In this document: positions 26,579 to 35,862 of the stretch, piece by piece | How positions within the stretch are numbered: position 1 is the stretch's first letter | How the letters are laid out: every line of letters begins with the position of its first letter | NCBI RefSeq assembly: GCF_023630175.1 | Contig: NZ_JALLIN010000015.1 | Span: 1-64,000 of the forward strand | Direction: 5' to 3' | Origin: Streptomyces cellostaticus | Lineage (GTDB): Bacteria; Actinomycetota; Actinomycetes; Streptomycetales; Streptomycetaceae | Length of the DNA stretch: 64,000 bases | Translations under genes and position numbers: made by a program | The notes under the pieces: model-generated | Database searches by the model: none | Seen by the model: only the letters and a program-made list of their open reading frames with translations | What the model was told of the DNA's origin: nothing

Positions 26579-28927
26579 TTGACCGCATGCGCGCCCACCC
26601 ACACCCAGCACCCCCACCCGCCGCACAGCCCGCCCCCGACCCCGCGTCGCCGCCTCGTCCAGGGCGCCGACCTGTCCGCGTCCATCGCGGTCTTCCTGAT
26701 CGCTCTGCCCCTGTCCCTCGGCATCGCCCTGGCGACCGGCGCCCCGCTCCAGGCCGGGCTGGTCGCCGCCGCGGTCGGCGGACTGGTCGCCGGCCGCCTC
26801 GGCGGCTGCCCGCTGCAGGTCAGCGGCCCCGCCGCCGGGCTCACAGTGGTCACCGCCGACCTGATCCACCGCTACGGCTGGCGGACCACCTGCGGCATCA
26901 CCGTCCTCGCCGGCCTCGCCCAACTGGGCCTGGGCTTCCTGCGCGTGGCCCGCGGCGCGCTCGCCGTGAGCCCGGCCGTGGTGCACGGCATGCTCGCCGG
27001 CATCGGGGTCACCATCGCCGTCGCTCAGCTGCACATCGTCCTCGGCGGCAGTCCGGACAGCTCCGTCCTGGCCAACCTGCGCGCCCTGCCGGCCCAACTG
27101 GCCGACCTGGACCCGGCCGCCGTGTCGACGAGCGCGCTGACCCTGACCCTGCTGCTGGCCTGGCCACGCGTCCCCGGTCGCTTCGGGCCGCTGCTGCGCA
27201 GGGTGCCGGCCGCCCTGGTGGCCGTCACCGGAGCCACCGTCACCGCCGCACTGACCGGCCTGGTGCTGCCCCGGGTCGACCTGCCGTCCTGGAGCAGCCA
27301 CGCGCTGGCCGGACTGCCCGAGGGCCCGGGGCTCGGCGTCGCCGCGGCCGTACTCACGACCACCCTGGTGTGCAGCGTGCAGTCGCTGCTCGGCGCCGTC
27401 GCCGTGGACAAGCTGGTCTCCGCCAGGCCCGGGCCCCAGGCCCATGTCGGGCGCTCGGACCTCGACCGCGAACTGCTCGGCCAGGGCACCGCCAACATCG
27501 TCTCGGGCGCGCTCGGCGGACTGCCGGTGGCGGGGGTGGCCGTGCGGAGCACGGCGAATGTGAACTCGGGTGCGGTGAGCCGGAACTCCACGATGCTGCA
27601 CGGCGGTTTCGTAGTGGTCGCCGCACTGCTGATGGTCCCGGTCCTGGAGTGGATCCCGCTCGCCTCGCTCGCCGCCCTGGTGATGGCCGTCGGCATCCAG
27701 ATGGTGTCCCTCAACCACATCCGCACGGTGACCCGCCACCGTGAAGTGCTGGTGTACGCCGCCACCACACTCGGCGTGGTGGTCTTCGGCGTCCTGGAGG
27801 GCGTGGCCCTCGGGGTGGCCGTGGCGGTCGCCCTCGCGCTGCACCGCCTCACCCACACCCGTATCACGCACACCCAGGAGGAAGGAGTCCATCACGTACG
27901 TGTACGTGGCCAGTTGACGTTCCTCGCCGTGCCCCGGCTCAGCAGAGCCCTGCATCTCGTGCCCCAGGGCGTGCACGCGGTCGTGGAGCTGGACGGCTCG
28001 TTCATGGACCACGCGGCCTACGAGTCGCTGCAGGACTGGCAGAACACGCACACCGCTCGGGGCGGAACCGCCGAGCTGACCGGGCGGCGCGCCGGAGTCC
28101 GCCCGTCGGACACCGGCCCGTCCGCGGGGTGCCGGTGCCGGCCCTGGACGCCGTGGCGCAACCACCAGGGCTGCTTCGCACAGGTGCCCGCCGCGCCCGA
28201 CTCCCATGAACTCGCCCGGGGCATCAGCTCGTTCCAGCGCAACACCGCCCCGCTGGTGCGCGAGGAGCTGGCACGGCTCGCCCGGGAGGGGCAGCGGCCC
28301 TCGCAGCTCTTCCTCACCTGCGCCGACTCCCGGCTGGTCACCTCGATGATCACGTCGAGCGGCCCGGGTGACCTGTTCGTCGTCCGCAACGTCGGCAACC
28401 TGGTGCCGCCGCCGGGCGAGGAGCACGGGGACCACTCGGTGGCGGCCGCCATCGAGTACGCGGTGGACGTCCTCGGGGTGCGGTCGATCACGGTGTGCGG
28501 ACACTCCGGGTGCGGGGCCATGCAGGCGCTGCTGAGCGCCGAGCCCGGCGGCGCGACGGCCCCGCTGAAGCGGTGGCTCGGGCACGGACGGCCGAGCCTG
28601 GACCGGATGGCCGGCGATCACCGCGACCGGCCCCGGCTGGCCGGGCGGCAGCCCGCCGACGCAGTGGAGCAACTGTGCCTGACCAACGTGGTCCAGCAGC
28701 TCGAGCACCTGCGGGCGCACGACACGGTCGCCCGCGCCCTGGCGGCCGGTGCGCTGGAGCTGCACGGGATGTACTTCCACGTGGGCGAGGCGCAGGCCTA
28801 CCTGCTCGACGGGAGCGGGGGCACCGGCGCGGTGTTCGGCCATGTGGAGGGAGCCACGGGAAGGGAGGCGGACGAGGAGGCCCAGGAGGAGACCGGGACG
28901 GCCCCCGAGCTGCGGAGTCCGGTTTGA
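26579..28927 (+). CDS. SulP-type anion transporter fused to beta-carbonic anhydrase
   Basis: The 782-residue protein joins two functions. Residues about 25-430 form a SulP permease with some 11-12 hydrophobic helices (e.g. SASIAVFLIALPLSLGIALA, and GGCPLQVSGPAAGLT), followed by a short linker region. The C-terminal ~230 residues are a beta-class carbonic anhydrase with zinc ligands in LTCADSRL and VCGHSGCGAM. Such fusions (BicA-like) are thought to couple bicarbonate uptake or release with CO2 hydration. TTG 26579 was chosen as start because GGAGGAG lies 8 bases upstream; GTG 26495 has no such site. It ends 117 bases before acs. Confidence 0.88.
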   Translation: MTACAPTHTQHPHPPHSPPPTPRRRLVQGADLSASIAVFLIALPLSLGIALATGAPLQAGLVAAAVGGLVAGRLGGCPLQVSGPAAGLTVVTADLIHRYGWRTTCGITVLAGLAQLGLGFLRVARGALAVSPAVVHGMLAGIGVTIAVAQLHIVLGGSPDSSVLANLRALPAQLADLDPAAVSTSALTLTLLLAWPRVPGRFGPLLRRVPAALVAVTGATVTAALTGLVLPRVDLPSWSSHALAGLPEGPGLGVAAAVLTTTLVCSVQSLLGAVAVDKLVSARPGPQAHVGRSDLDRELLGQGTANIVSGALGGLPVAGVAVRSTANVNSGAVSRNSTMLHGGFVVVAALLMVPVLEWIPLASLAALVMAVGIQMVSLNHIRTVTRHREVLVYAATTLGVVVFGVLEGVALGVAVAVALALHRLTHTRITHTQEEGVHHVRVRGQLTFLAVPRLSRALHLVPQGVHAVVELDGSFMDHAAYESLQDWQNTHTARGGTAELTGRRAGVRPSDTGPSAGCRCRPWTPWRNHQGCFAQVPAAPDSHELARGISSFQRNTAPLVREELARLAREGQRPSQLFLTCADSRLVTSMITSSGPGDLFVVRNVGNLVPPPGEEHGDHSVAAAIEYAVDVLGVRSITVCGHSGCGAMQALLSAEPGGATAPLKRWLGHGRPSLDRMAGDHRDRPRLAGRQPADAVEQLCLTNVVQQLEHLRAHDTVARALAAGALELHGMYFHVGEAQAYLLDGSGGTGAVFGHVEGATGREADEEAQEETGTAPELRSPV

Positions 28928-28942
28928 CCACCTAGCCGGTCG

Positions 28943-28958
28943 ATAGGTCTAAACCAAT
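28943..28958. promoter_or_regulatory. DasR-binding-like site upstream of acs
   Basis: ATAGGTCTAAACCAAT matches 12 of 16 positions of the published DasR responsive element (ACTGGTCTAGACCACT), including the GGTCTA-ACCA core. It lies about 90 bases before the acs start and overlaps a TTGACC-containing promoter region. It suggests control of acetate activation by the N-acetylglucosamine regulator DasR. Confidence 0.5.
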
Positions 28959-29044
28959 TTGGCCGTCGACCCTTGTCATCGGACCCCCGCGTCTGATGAG
29001 CTGTGGCCTGGGACACAACGGACACCCTGGGAAAGGGAGATGTC

Positions 29045-31000
29045 GTGAGCAACGAAAGCCTGGCCAACCTCTTGAAGGAGGAGCGACGCTTCGCGCCGCC
29101 CGCCGACCTGGCCGCGAACGCCAACGTCGGGGCAGAGGCGTACGAACAGGCCAAGGCTGACAGGCTCGGCTTCTGGGCCGAGCAGGCCCGCCGGCTGACC
29201 TGGGCCAAGGAACCGTCCGAGACGCTGGACTGGTCGAACCCTCCGTTCGCGAAGTGGTTCAAGGACGGCGAGCTGAACGTCGCGTACAACTGCGTGGACC
29301 GGCATGTCGAGGCCGGACACGGCGACCGGGTCGCCATCCACTTCGAGGGTGAGCCCGGCGACAGCCGCTCGATCACCTACGCGGAGCTGAAGGACGAGGT
29401 CTCCAGGGCGGCCAACGCCCTGCTGGAGCTCGGTGTCCGCAAGGGCGACCGCGTCGCCATCTACATGCCGATGATCCCGGAGACCGCGATCGCGATGCTG
29501 GCCTCGGCCCGGATCGGCGCGGCCCACTCGGTCGTGTTCGGCGGCTTCTCGGCGGACGCGCTCGCCACCCGGATCCAGGACGCCGACGCCAAGGTCGTGA
29601 TCACCTCCGACGGCGGCTACCGGCGCGGCAAGCCGTCCGCGCTCAAGCCGGCCGTGGACGAGGCGATCACCAAGGTCGACAACGTCGAGCACGTGCTGGT
29701 GGTGCGCCGCACCGGGCAGGACGTCGCCTGGGACGGCGAGCGGGACGTGTGGTGGCACGAGCTGGTGGACCGGCAGTCCGCCGAGCACACCCCGGAGGCG
29801 TTCGACGCGGAGCACCCGCTGTTCATCCTCTACACCTCGGGCACCACGGGGAAGCCGAAGGGCATCCTGCACACCTCCGGCGGCTACCTGACCCAGGTCG
29901 CGTACACGCACTGGGCGGTGTTCGACCTCAAGCCGGAGACGGACGTCTACTGGTGCACGGCGGACGTCGGCTGGGTCACCGGGCACTCGTACATCGTGTA
30001 CGGGCCGCTGGCCAACGGCGCGACCCAGGTCATGTACGAGGGCACCCCGGACACCCCGCACCAGGGCCGCTTCTGGGAGATCGTGGAGAAGTACAGGGTC
30101 ACGACCCTCTACACCGCGCCGACCGCGATCCGCACCTTCATGAAGTGGGGCGACGACATCCCCGCGCGGTTCGACCTGTCGTCCCTGCGGGTCCTCGGCT
30201 CCGTCGGCGAGCCGATCAACCCCGAGGCATGGGTCTGGTACCGAAAGCACATCGGCGCCGGCGCCACCCCGGTCGTGGACACCTGGTGGCAGACGGAGAC
30301 CGGCGCGATGATGATCTCGCCGCTGCCGGGCGTCACGGAGGCCAAGCCCGGCTCGGCTCAGCGCCCGCTGCCCGGCATCAGCGCGACCGTGGTGGACGAC
30401 GAGGCCAACGAGGTGCCCGACGGAGGCGGCGGCTACCTCGTGCTCACCGAGCCGTGGCCGTCGATGCTGCGCACCATCTGGGGCGACGACCAGCGGTTCA
30501 TCGACACCTACTGGTCCCGCTTCGAGGGGAAGTACTTCGCCGGTGACGGCGCGAAGAGGGACGACGACGGGGACATCTGGCTGCTGGGCCGGGTGGACGA
30601 CGTGATGCTGGTGTCCGGCCACAACATCTCCACCACCGAGGTGGAGTCGGCGCTGGTCTCGCACCCGTCGGTCGCCGAGGCGGCGGTCGTCGGCGCCGCC
30701 GACGAGACCACCGGGCAGGCGATCGTCGCCTTCGTCATCCTGCGCGGTTCGGCGTCCGAGGACGACAAGCTGATCGGCGCACTGCGCGACCACGTCGGCG
30801 CCACGCTCGGCCCCATCGCCAAGCCGAAGCGGATCCTGCCGGTGGCGGAACTGCCGAAGACCCGCTCCGGCAAGATCATGCGCCGGCTCCTGCGGGACGT
30901 CGCCGAGAACCGTCAGCTCGGTGACGTCACCACGCTGACCGACTCGACGGTCATGGACTTCATCCAGGCCAAGCTCCCGGGAGCGTCGAGCGAGGACTAG
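29045..31000 (+). CDS. acs: Acetyl-CoA synthetase
   Basis: This 651-residue AMP-forming enzyme activates acetate to acetyl-CoA. It shows the ATP-binding loop [15 protein letters not shown] (about residue 262), [18 protein letters not shown], the hinge and [16 protein letters not shown], and near the C-terminus [15 protein letters not shown], whose Lys (about 609) is the acetylation switch in this family. GTG 29045 was chosen: AAAGGGAG precedes it and the length equals Streptomyces Acs. Control by DasR is suggested by the upstream site. A 58-base copy of its codons around residue 530-547 appears at the start of the window. Confidence 0.97.
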   Translation: MSNESLANLLKEERRFAPPADLAANANVGAEAYEQAKADRLGFWAEQARRLTWAKEPSETLDWSNPPFAKWFKDGELNVAYNCVDRHVEAGHGDRVAIHFEGEPGDSRSITYAELKDEVSRAANALLELGVRKGDRVAIYMPMIPETAIAMLASARIGAAHSVVFGGFSADALATRIQDADAKVVITSDGGYRRGKPSALKPAVDEAITKVDNVEHVLVVRRTGQDVAWDGERDVWWHELVDRQSAEHTPEAFDAEHPLFILYTSGTTGKPKGILHTSGGYLTQVAYTHWAVFDLKPETDVYWCTADVGWVTGHSYIVYGPLANGATQVMYEGTPDTPHQGRFWEIVEKYRVTTLYTAPTAIRTFMKWGDDIPARFDLSSLRVLGSVGEPINPEAWVWYRKHIGAGATPVVDTWWQTETGAMMISPLPGVTEAKPGSAQRPLPGISATVVDDEANEVPDGGGGYLVLTEPWPSMLRTIWGDDQRFIDTYWSRFEGKYFAGDGAKRDDDGDIWLLGRVDDVMLVSGHNISTTEVESALVSHPSVAEAAVVGAADETTGQAIVAFVILRGSASEDDKLIGALRDHVGATLGPIAKPKRILPVAELPKTRSGKIMRRLLRDVAENRQLGDVTTLTDSTVMDFIQAKLPGASSED

Positions 31001-31059
31001 TGGGGACCGGACGGCGGGCGGCGGCCGCACCGCCCGCACGGCCGCGGGACCGACAGGAA

Positions 31060-31095
31060 GGGGCGCCCGGCGCGAACACGCCGGGCGCCCCTTTT
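31060..31095 (+). terminator. Intrinsic terminator of acs
   Basis: A perfect 13-bp stem (GGGGCGCCCGGCG and complement) with a 6-base loop is followed by TTTT, 59 bases after the acs stop codon. Confidence 0.9.
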
Positions 31096-31135
31096 GCGCT
31101 TAATGTTCATATCGTCGGATGCATCCCGCCGCAAC

Positions 31136-31150
31136 CTTAGGTAATCTAAG
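31136..31150. promoter_or_regulatory. Small inverted repeat upstream of nhaA
   Basis: CTTAG-GTAAT-CTAAG is an AT-rich 5-bp inverted repeat about 90 bases before the nhaA start. It could be part of the promoter or an operator. It resembles half of an actinobacterial iron box (TTAGGT) but does not match the full consensus. Confidence 0.3.
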
Positions 31151-31241
31151 CAAAGCTCGCCATGTGAAGAGCTCCAAGGTGCGCCGGGAAGTCTGGTCGG
31201 CATGTGCTCAGCCCTGCCCACCACACCCGGAGGTCTCCATC

Positions 31242-32654
31242 GTGGCCGCCCCTCGTGACACCACGCCCCCCACCTCGCGCACCGGCCGCAAGGCCCTCGG
31301 GCGCCTTTCGCTGCCCGAGCGGGCGGTGGTGGCGGACGCCCTGCGCGCCGAGACCGTGGGCGGCATCCTGCTCCTCGTCGCCGCCGTCACCGCGCTGATC
31401 TGGGCGAACATCCCGGCACTGCGCCACAGCTACGCATACGTCAGCGACTTCCACTTCGGCCCCGCGGCCGTCGGCCTGAACCTGTCCACGGCGCACTGGG
31501 CCGCGGACGGGCTGCTCGCCGTCTTCTTCTTCGTCGCCGGGATCGAGCTCAAGCGCGAACTCGTCGCCGGTGACCTGCGCGACCCCAGGGCCGCCGCGCT
31601 GCCGGTGGTGGCGGCGCTGTGCGGGATGGCCGTACCCGCCCTCGTCTACATCCTGACCGCCGTCGCCGGGCAGGGCTCCACCACGGGCTGGGCGGTGCCG
31701 ACCGCCACCGACATCGCCTTCGCGCTGGCCGTCCTCGCCGTCATCGGCACCGCGCTGCCCAATGCCCTGCGCGCCTTCCTGCTGACGTTGGCGGTCGTCG
31801 ACGACCTCTTCGCGATCCTGATCATCGCGATCTTCTTCACCGACCGGATCGACTTCGCCACCCTCGGCGGAGCCGTCGCCGGGCTGGTGGCCTTCTGGCT
31901 GCTGCTGCGCGCCGGAGTGCGCGGCTGGTACGTGTACGTTCCGCTGGCGCTCGTCATCTGGGCGCTGATGTACAACAGCGGCGTGCACGCCACCATCGCC
32001 GGCGTGGCGATGGGCCTGATGCTGCGCTGCACCACCCGCGAGGGCGAGGAGCGCTCGCCGGGCGAGCGCATCGAGCATCTGGTGCGGCCGCTGTCCGCCG
32101 GGCTCGCCGTACCGCTGTTCGCGCTGTTCAACGCCGGGGTGTCGGTGTCCGGAGGAGCGCTCGGGGACGTGTTCACCCGGCCCGAGACGCTCGGTGTGGT
32201 GCTCGGACTGGTCGTCGGCAAGGCTCTCGGCATCTTCGGCGGCACCTGGCTGACCGCGCGCTTCACCCGTGCCTCGCTCAACCAGGACCTCGCCTGGGCC
32301 GACGTCTTCGCGGTGTCCTCGCTCGCCGGGATCGGCTTCACCGTCTCGCTCCTCATCGGGGAACTGGCCTTCGACGGCGACCCGGCGCTCACCGACGAGG
32401 TGAAGGCGGCCGTCCTCGTCGGATCCCTGATCGCGGCCGTGTGCGCCACGGTGCTGCTGAAGATACGCAACGCCAGGTACCGCCGACTCTGCGAGGAGGA
32501 GGAGCGCGACGAGGACCAGGACGGCATCCCGGACGTCTACGAGCAGGACAACCCGGACTACCACCTGCGGATGGCGGAGATCCACGAGCGCAAGGCCGCC
32601 GCCCACCGGCGCACCGCCGCCGAGATGGCCGCGGCGCGCCACGGGCTTCAGTAA
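31242..32654 (+). CDS. nhaA: Na+/H+ antiporter NhaA
   Basis: The 470-residue membrane protein exchanges sodium for protons for salt and pH homeostasis. It has about 12 hydrophobic helices with NhaA signatures: FFFVAGIELKRELVAGDL, GWAVPTATDIAFALAVL and LTLAVVDDLFAILIIAIFF, which carries the paired Asp of the ion site (VVDD). A charged C-terminal tail of about 60 residues (EEERDEDQDGIPDVYEQD) is unusual and calcium-binding-like (DEDQDGIPD). GTG 31242 was chosen because of GGAGG 7 bases upstream. Confidence 0.93.
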   Translation: MAAPRDTTPPTSRTGRKALGRLSLPERAVVADALRAETVGGILLLVAAVTALIWANIPALRHSYAYVSDFHFGPAAVGLNLSTAHWAADGLLAVFFFVAGIELKRELVAGDLRDPRAAALPVVAALCGMAVPALVYILTAVAGQGSTTGWAVPTATDIAFALAVLAVIGTALPNALRAFLLTLAVVDDLFAILIIAIFFTDRIDFATLGGAVAGLVAFWLLLRAGVRGWYVYVPLALVIWALMYNSGVHATIAGVAMGLMLRCTTREGEERSPGERIEHLVRPLSAGLAVPLFALFNAGVSVSGGALGDVFTRPETLGVVLGLVVGKALGIFGGTWLTARFTRASLNQDLAWADVFAVSSLAGIGFTVSLLIGELAFDGDPALTDEVKAAVLVGSLIAAVCATVLLKIRNARYRRLCEEEERDEDQDGIPDVYEQDNPDYHLRMAEIHERKAAAHRRTAAEMAAARHGLQ

Positions 32655-32770
32655 GTACCGGGCGGGGCAGGCGATGGGGGCGGCCGTCCGGCATGATCTG
32701 ACGAGACGGTACAAAACAAGACGGCACACATGACGTCACACGGCACGCGAGACTTCAAAGGGAGAACGCG

Positions 32771-33259
32771 ATGAGCGCACCCGACGGCAGCCCGGTCGGC
32801 GCCGAACGCAGCATCGGCCAGCTGTTCGCCTCGGCGACGACCGAGATGTCGGCGCTGGTGCACGACGAGATCGCGCTGGCCAAGGCCCAGCTGAAGCAGG
32901 ACGTCAAGCGGGGGGCGACCAGCGGCGGCGCGTTCAGCGCGGCCGGCATGCTGCTCCTGTTCTCCCTGCCGATGCTCAACTTCGCTCTGGCGTACGGCAT
33001 TCGGACCTGGAGCGGCTGGAACCTCGCGGTCTGCTTCCTGCTGTCCTTCGCGGCCAACGTGCTGGTCGCCGGCCTGCTCGCGCTCATCGGTGTGATGTTC
33101 GCCAAGAAGGCGAAGAAGAGCCAGGGCCCGCAGAAGGTCGCCGCCTCCGTGAAGGAGTCGGCGAGCGTCCTGCAGAACGCCAAGCCGCACCCGCGCCCCG
33201 AGCTGCCGCAGGACCGTGCGCCCCGGGCCATCGAAGCTGTGGCACGCTCGTCCTCATGA
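32771..33259 (+). CDS. Actinobacterial holin-X (phage holin family) membrane protein
   Basis: The 162-residue protein has an N-terminal helical region (LFASATTEMSALVHDEIALAKAQLKQD) typical of the DUF1469/holin-X family, then two hydrophobic helices (about 55-75 and 82-108) and a basic tail. Despite the family name, no lytic role is expected in the chromosome; it probably interacts with the membrane during growth. AAAGGGAGAA precedes the ATG. It overlaps the hydrolase gene by ATGA, so the two are coupled. Confidence 0.8.
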   Translation: MSAPDGSPVGAERSIGQLFASATTEMSALVHDEIALAKAQLKQDVKRGATSGGAFSAAGMLLLFSLPMLNFALAYGIRTWSGWNLAVCFLLSFAANVLVAGLLALIGVMFAKKAKKSQGPQKVAASVKESASVLQNAKPHPRPELPQDRAPRAIEAVARSSS

Positions 33260-34191
33260 CGGAACCCGCCGCGGCAGCGGCCGTACGGATCGACCTCCCC
33301 TCCGGGGAGAAGGTGACACACCGGGATGTCGCCGCCAACGGCGCACGGTTCCACATCGCCGAACTGGGCGACGGCCCCCTGGTGCTGCTGCTGCACGGTT
33401 TCCCCCAGTTCTGGTGGACCTGGCGCCACCAGCTCGTCGCGCTCGCCGACGCGGGCTACCGGGCCGTGGCGATGGACCTCCGGGGCGTCGGCGGCAGCGA
33501 CCGCACCCCGCGCGGGTACGACCCCGCCAACCTCGCCCTGGACGTCACAGGGGTGATCCGCTCCCTGGGTGAGCCGGACGCCGCGCTGGTCGGACACGAC
33601 CTGGGCGGCTATCTGGCGTGGACGGCGGCGGCGATGCGGCCCAAGCTGGTGCGCCGGCTGGCGGTCGTCTCGATGCCGCACCCCCGGCGCTGGCGTGCCG
33701 CGATGCTGCGGGACGCCCGGCAGACGGCGGCCGGCTCCTACATCTGGGGGTTCCAGCGGCCCTGGATCCCGGAGCGTCAACTGACCGCCGACGGCGGCGC
33801 GCTGGTGGGCCGGCTGATCCGGGAGTGGTCCGGACCGCGGTCGCCGGAGGACGAGGCCGTGGAGACGTACCGGCGGGCCATGTGCATCCCGTCGACCGCG
33901 CACTGCTCGATCGAGCCGTACCGCTGGCTGGTGCGTTCGCTGGTGCGCCCGGACGGCATCCAGTTCAACCGCAGGATGAAGCGGCCGGTGCGCGTGCCGA
34001 CGCTGCATCTGCACGGTTCGCTGGACCCGGTGGCCCGGACGCGCAGCGCGGCCGGCTCGGGCGAGTACGTCGAAGCCCCCTACCGCTGGCGCCTGTTCGA
34101 CGGGCTCGGGCACTTCCCGCACGAGGAGGACCCGGCGGCCTTCTCCGCGGAGCTGGTCAACTGGCTGCAGGATCCCGAACCTGACCGGTGA
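33256..34191 (+). CDS. Alpha/beta hydrolase, epoxide hydrolase-like
   Basis: The 311-residue protein shows the HGFPQFWWTW oxyanion motif, DLRGVGGSDRTPRGYD and the nucleophile elbow LVGHDLGGYLAW. The nucleophile is Asp, as in epoxide hydrolases and haloalkane dehalogenases. The acid/base end is DGLGHFPHEEDP with the catalytic His. The substrate is unknown. It is translationally coupled to the holin-X gene. Confidence 0.85.
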   Translation: MTEPAAAAAVRIDLPSGEKVTHRDVAANGARFHIAELGDGPLVLLLHGFPQFWWTWRHQLVALADAGYRAVAMDLRGVGGSDRTPRGYDPANLALDVTGVIRSLGEPDAALVGHDLGGYLAWTAAAMRPKLVRRLAVVSMPHPRRWRAAMLRDARQTAAGSYIWGFQRPWIPERQLTADGGALVGRLIREWSGPRSPEDEAVETYRRAMCIPSTAHCSIEPYRWLVRSLVRPDGIQFNRRMKRPVRVPTLHLHGSLDPVARTRSAAGSGEYVEAPYRWRLFDGLGHFPHEEDPAAFSAELVNWLQDPEPDR

Positions 34192-34318
34192 GGGGGCGGG
34201 CGCGGCCCGCCCCCGACCCTGAACACCTGTTCCCCGAACGGCCACATGCCTGACGCATAGGCCAATTGGGGGGCGCGGAAGCGGTTATCGACCTTCCGAC
34301 GGGGGCAGACGTCGGGGT

Positions 34319-34498
34319 ATGGGCTGGACGCACGACTACAGTGACGCACCCCGCAACCGCCGCTCGGCCTCCGGGCTGAGCTCCCCGCAGCGAGGCACTC
34401 CGCAGCTCGCGGAGGCGGATCTCAGGGTGGGTATTCCGCGTATCCTGCGACGCCGTGCCCGCTGGGTCTCGGTACGTCTGCGTCACCCGCGCGGCTGA
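34319..34498 (+). CDS. Small basic protein, hypothetical
   Basis: A 59-codon frame (MGWTHDYSDAPRNRRSASGL...) with a mostly G/C third position and a very basic C-terminus (PRILRRRARWVSVRLRHPRG) fills the otherwise empty 350 bases between the hydrolase and the protease. A GGGG run lies close before the ATG. No family is recognised. It could be non-coding, but codon composition favours a real gene. Confidence 0.4.
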   Translation: MGWTHDYSDAPRNRRSASGLSSPQRGTPQLAEADLRVGIPRILRRRARWVSVRLRHPRG

Positions 34499-34543
34499 TC
34501 CGCCGCCCGGGCCCCACCGCGGCGGGTCCGCGCGGGCCCGGGA

Positions 34544-35743
34544 TCACAGGGCGCAGCTGTCGGTACCCACCTGCTGGTTCGCCGTACGGCCCCGGGTGAT
34601 GTCCTGCTGGATCTCGTCCGCCGTGAGGGCGTAGCCGGTGTCCGCGTCGTCGCGGGACTTGGCGAACACCACGCCGTAGACCCGGCCGTCGGGCGTGAGC
34701 AGCGGGCCGCCGGAGTTGCCCTGGCGGACGTTCGCGTACAGGGAGTACACGTCCCGGCCGACCGTGCCGCGGTGGTAGATGTCCGGGCCGTTGGCGGTGA
34801 TGCGTCCGCGCACCCGCGCGGCTCGCACGTCGTAGGAGCCGTTCTCCGGGAATCCCGCGACGATCGCGCCGTCACCACCGGACGCGTCGTGGGTGCTGAA
34901 CTTCAGGGCGGTCGCCGACAGGTCGGGGACGTCGAGGACGGCGATGTCGCGCTTCCAGTCGTACAGGACGACCCTCGCGTCGTACTTGCGGCCCACTCCG
35001 CCTATCTGGACGGTGGGCTCGTCGACGCCTCCGACGACGTGCGCGTTGGTCATGACACGCCGGTCGGCGAAGACGAAGCCGCTGCCCTCCAGGACCTTGC
35101 CGCAACTCTGCGCGGTGCCGGTGACCTTGACGATGGAGCGCTGGGCGCGCGTGGCGACCGCGCTCTTCGCCAGGGCCGGGTCGGGCGGCTCGACATCCTT
35201 GATCGGCTCGTTGGAGAAGGGGCTGAAGACCTGCGGGAAGCCGTTCTGGGCGAGGACCGAGGTGAAGTCCTGGAACCAGGTGTCGGCCTGCGCGGGCAGC
35301 GCCTCGGAGACGCCGAGCAGCACCTTGGAGTTGCGGACCTCCTTGCCCAGCGTCGGCAGGGTGGTCTGGGCGAGGGCGGAGCCGATCAGCCAGGCGACGA
35401 GCAGCATCGCGACGACGTTGACGAGCGCTCCCCCGGTGGCGTCCAGGGCGCGGGCCGGGGACCAGGTGATGTGGCGGCGCAACTTGTTGCCGAGATGGGT
35501 GGTCAGGGCCTGGCCGACGGAGGCGCAGACGATGACGATGACCACGGCGACGACCGCGGCGGTGGTGCCCACCTGGGAGTGGTCGGAGACGGCGTCCCAG
35601 ATGGCGGGCAGCGTGTACACGGCGACGAGACCGCCGCCGAGGAACCCGATCACCGACAGGATGCCCACGACGAAGCCCTGGCGGTAGCCCACGACCGCGA
35701 ACCACACGGCCGCGACCAGCAACAGGATGTCCAGCACGTTCAC
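34544..35743 (-). CDS. MarP-like membrane-anchored serine protease (CvpA-trypsin fusion)
   Basis: The 399-residue protein has four N-terminal hydrophobic helices of the CvpA type (MNVLDILLLVAAVWFAVVG...), then an extracytoplasmic chymotrypsin-fold protease. The triad is visible: His about 233 in MTNAHVVGG, Asp about 265 in KRDIAVLDV and Ser about 342 in RQGNSGGPLL. Cysteines in QSCGK and the C-terminal DSC may form a disulfide, as in Mycobacterium tuberculosis MarP, which is needed for acid tolerance and wall hydrolase processing. A similar role is inferred. Confidence 0.9.
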   Translation of the reverse strand: MNVLDILLLVAAVWFAVVGYRQGFVVGILSVIGFLGGGLVAVYTLPAIWDAVSDHSQVGTTAAVVAVVIVIVCASVGQALTTHLGNKLRRHITWSPARALDATGGALVNVVAMLLVAWLIGSALAQTTLPTLGKEVRNSKVLLGVSEALPAQADTWFQDFTSVLAQNGFPQVFSPFSNEPIKDVEPPDPALAKSAVATRAQRSIVKVTGTAQSCGKVLEGSGFVFADRRVMTNAHVVGGVDEPTVQIGGVGRKYDARVVLYDWKRDIAVLDVPDLSATALKFSTHDASGGDGAIVAGFPENGSYDVRAARVRGRITANGPDIYHRGTVGRDVYSLYANVRQGNSGGPLLTPDGRVYGVVFAKSRDDADTGYALTADEIQQDITRGRTANQQVGTDSCAL

Positions 35744-35862
35744 TGCTTCAGGCCTCGCCTACTCCACTCCGGTCCCAGCAGCCTCGGCCGGGGGTCCGAG
35801 GGCCCGCGGCGCGGCCGCCGGCGTCACTGCCCTCGGACGAACACAGCACGGGGATCACCCTG

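Noticed and set aside
31134..31153. Iron-box (DmdR/IdeR) site upstream of nhaA
   Set aside because: Only the first half (TTAGGT) fits; the second half lacks the ACCTAA expected, and nhaA has no iron link.
32771..33259. Holin-X gene as evidence of a prophage
   Set aside because: No endolysin or phage genes are nearby, and this family is a normal chromosomal component in actinobacteria.
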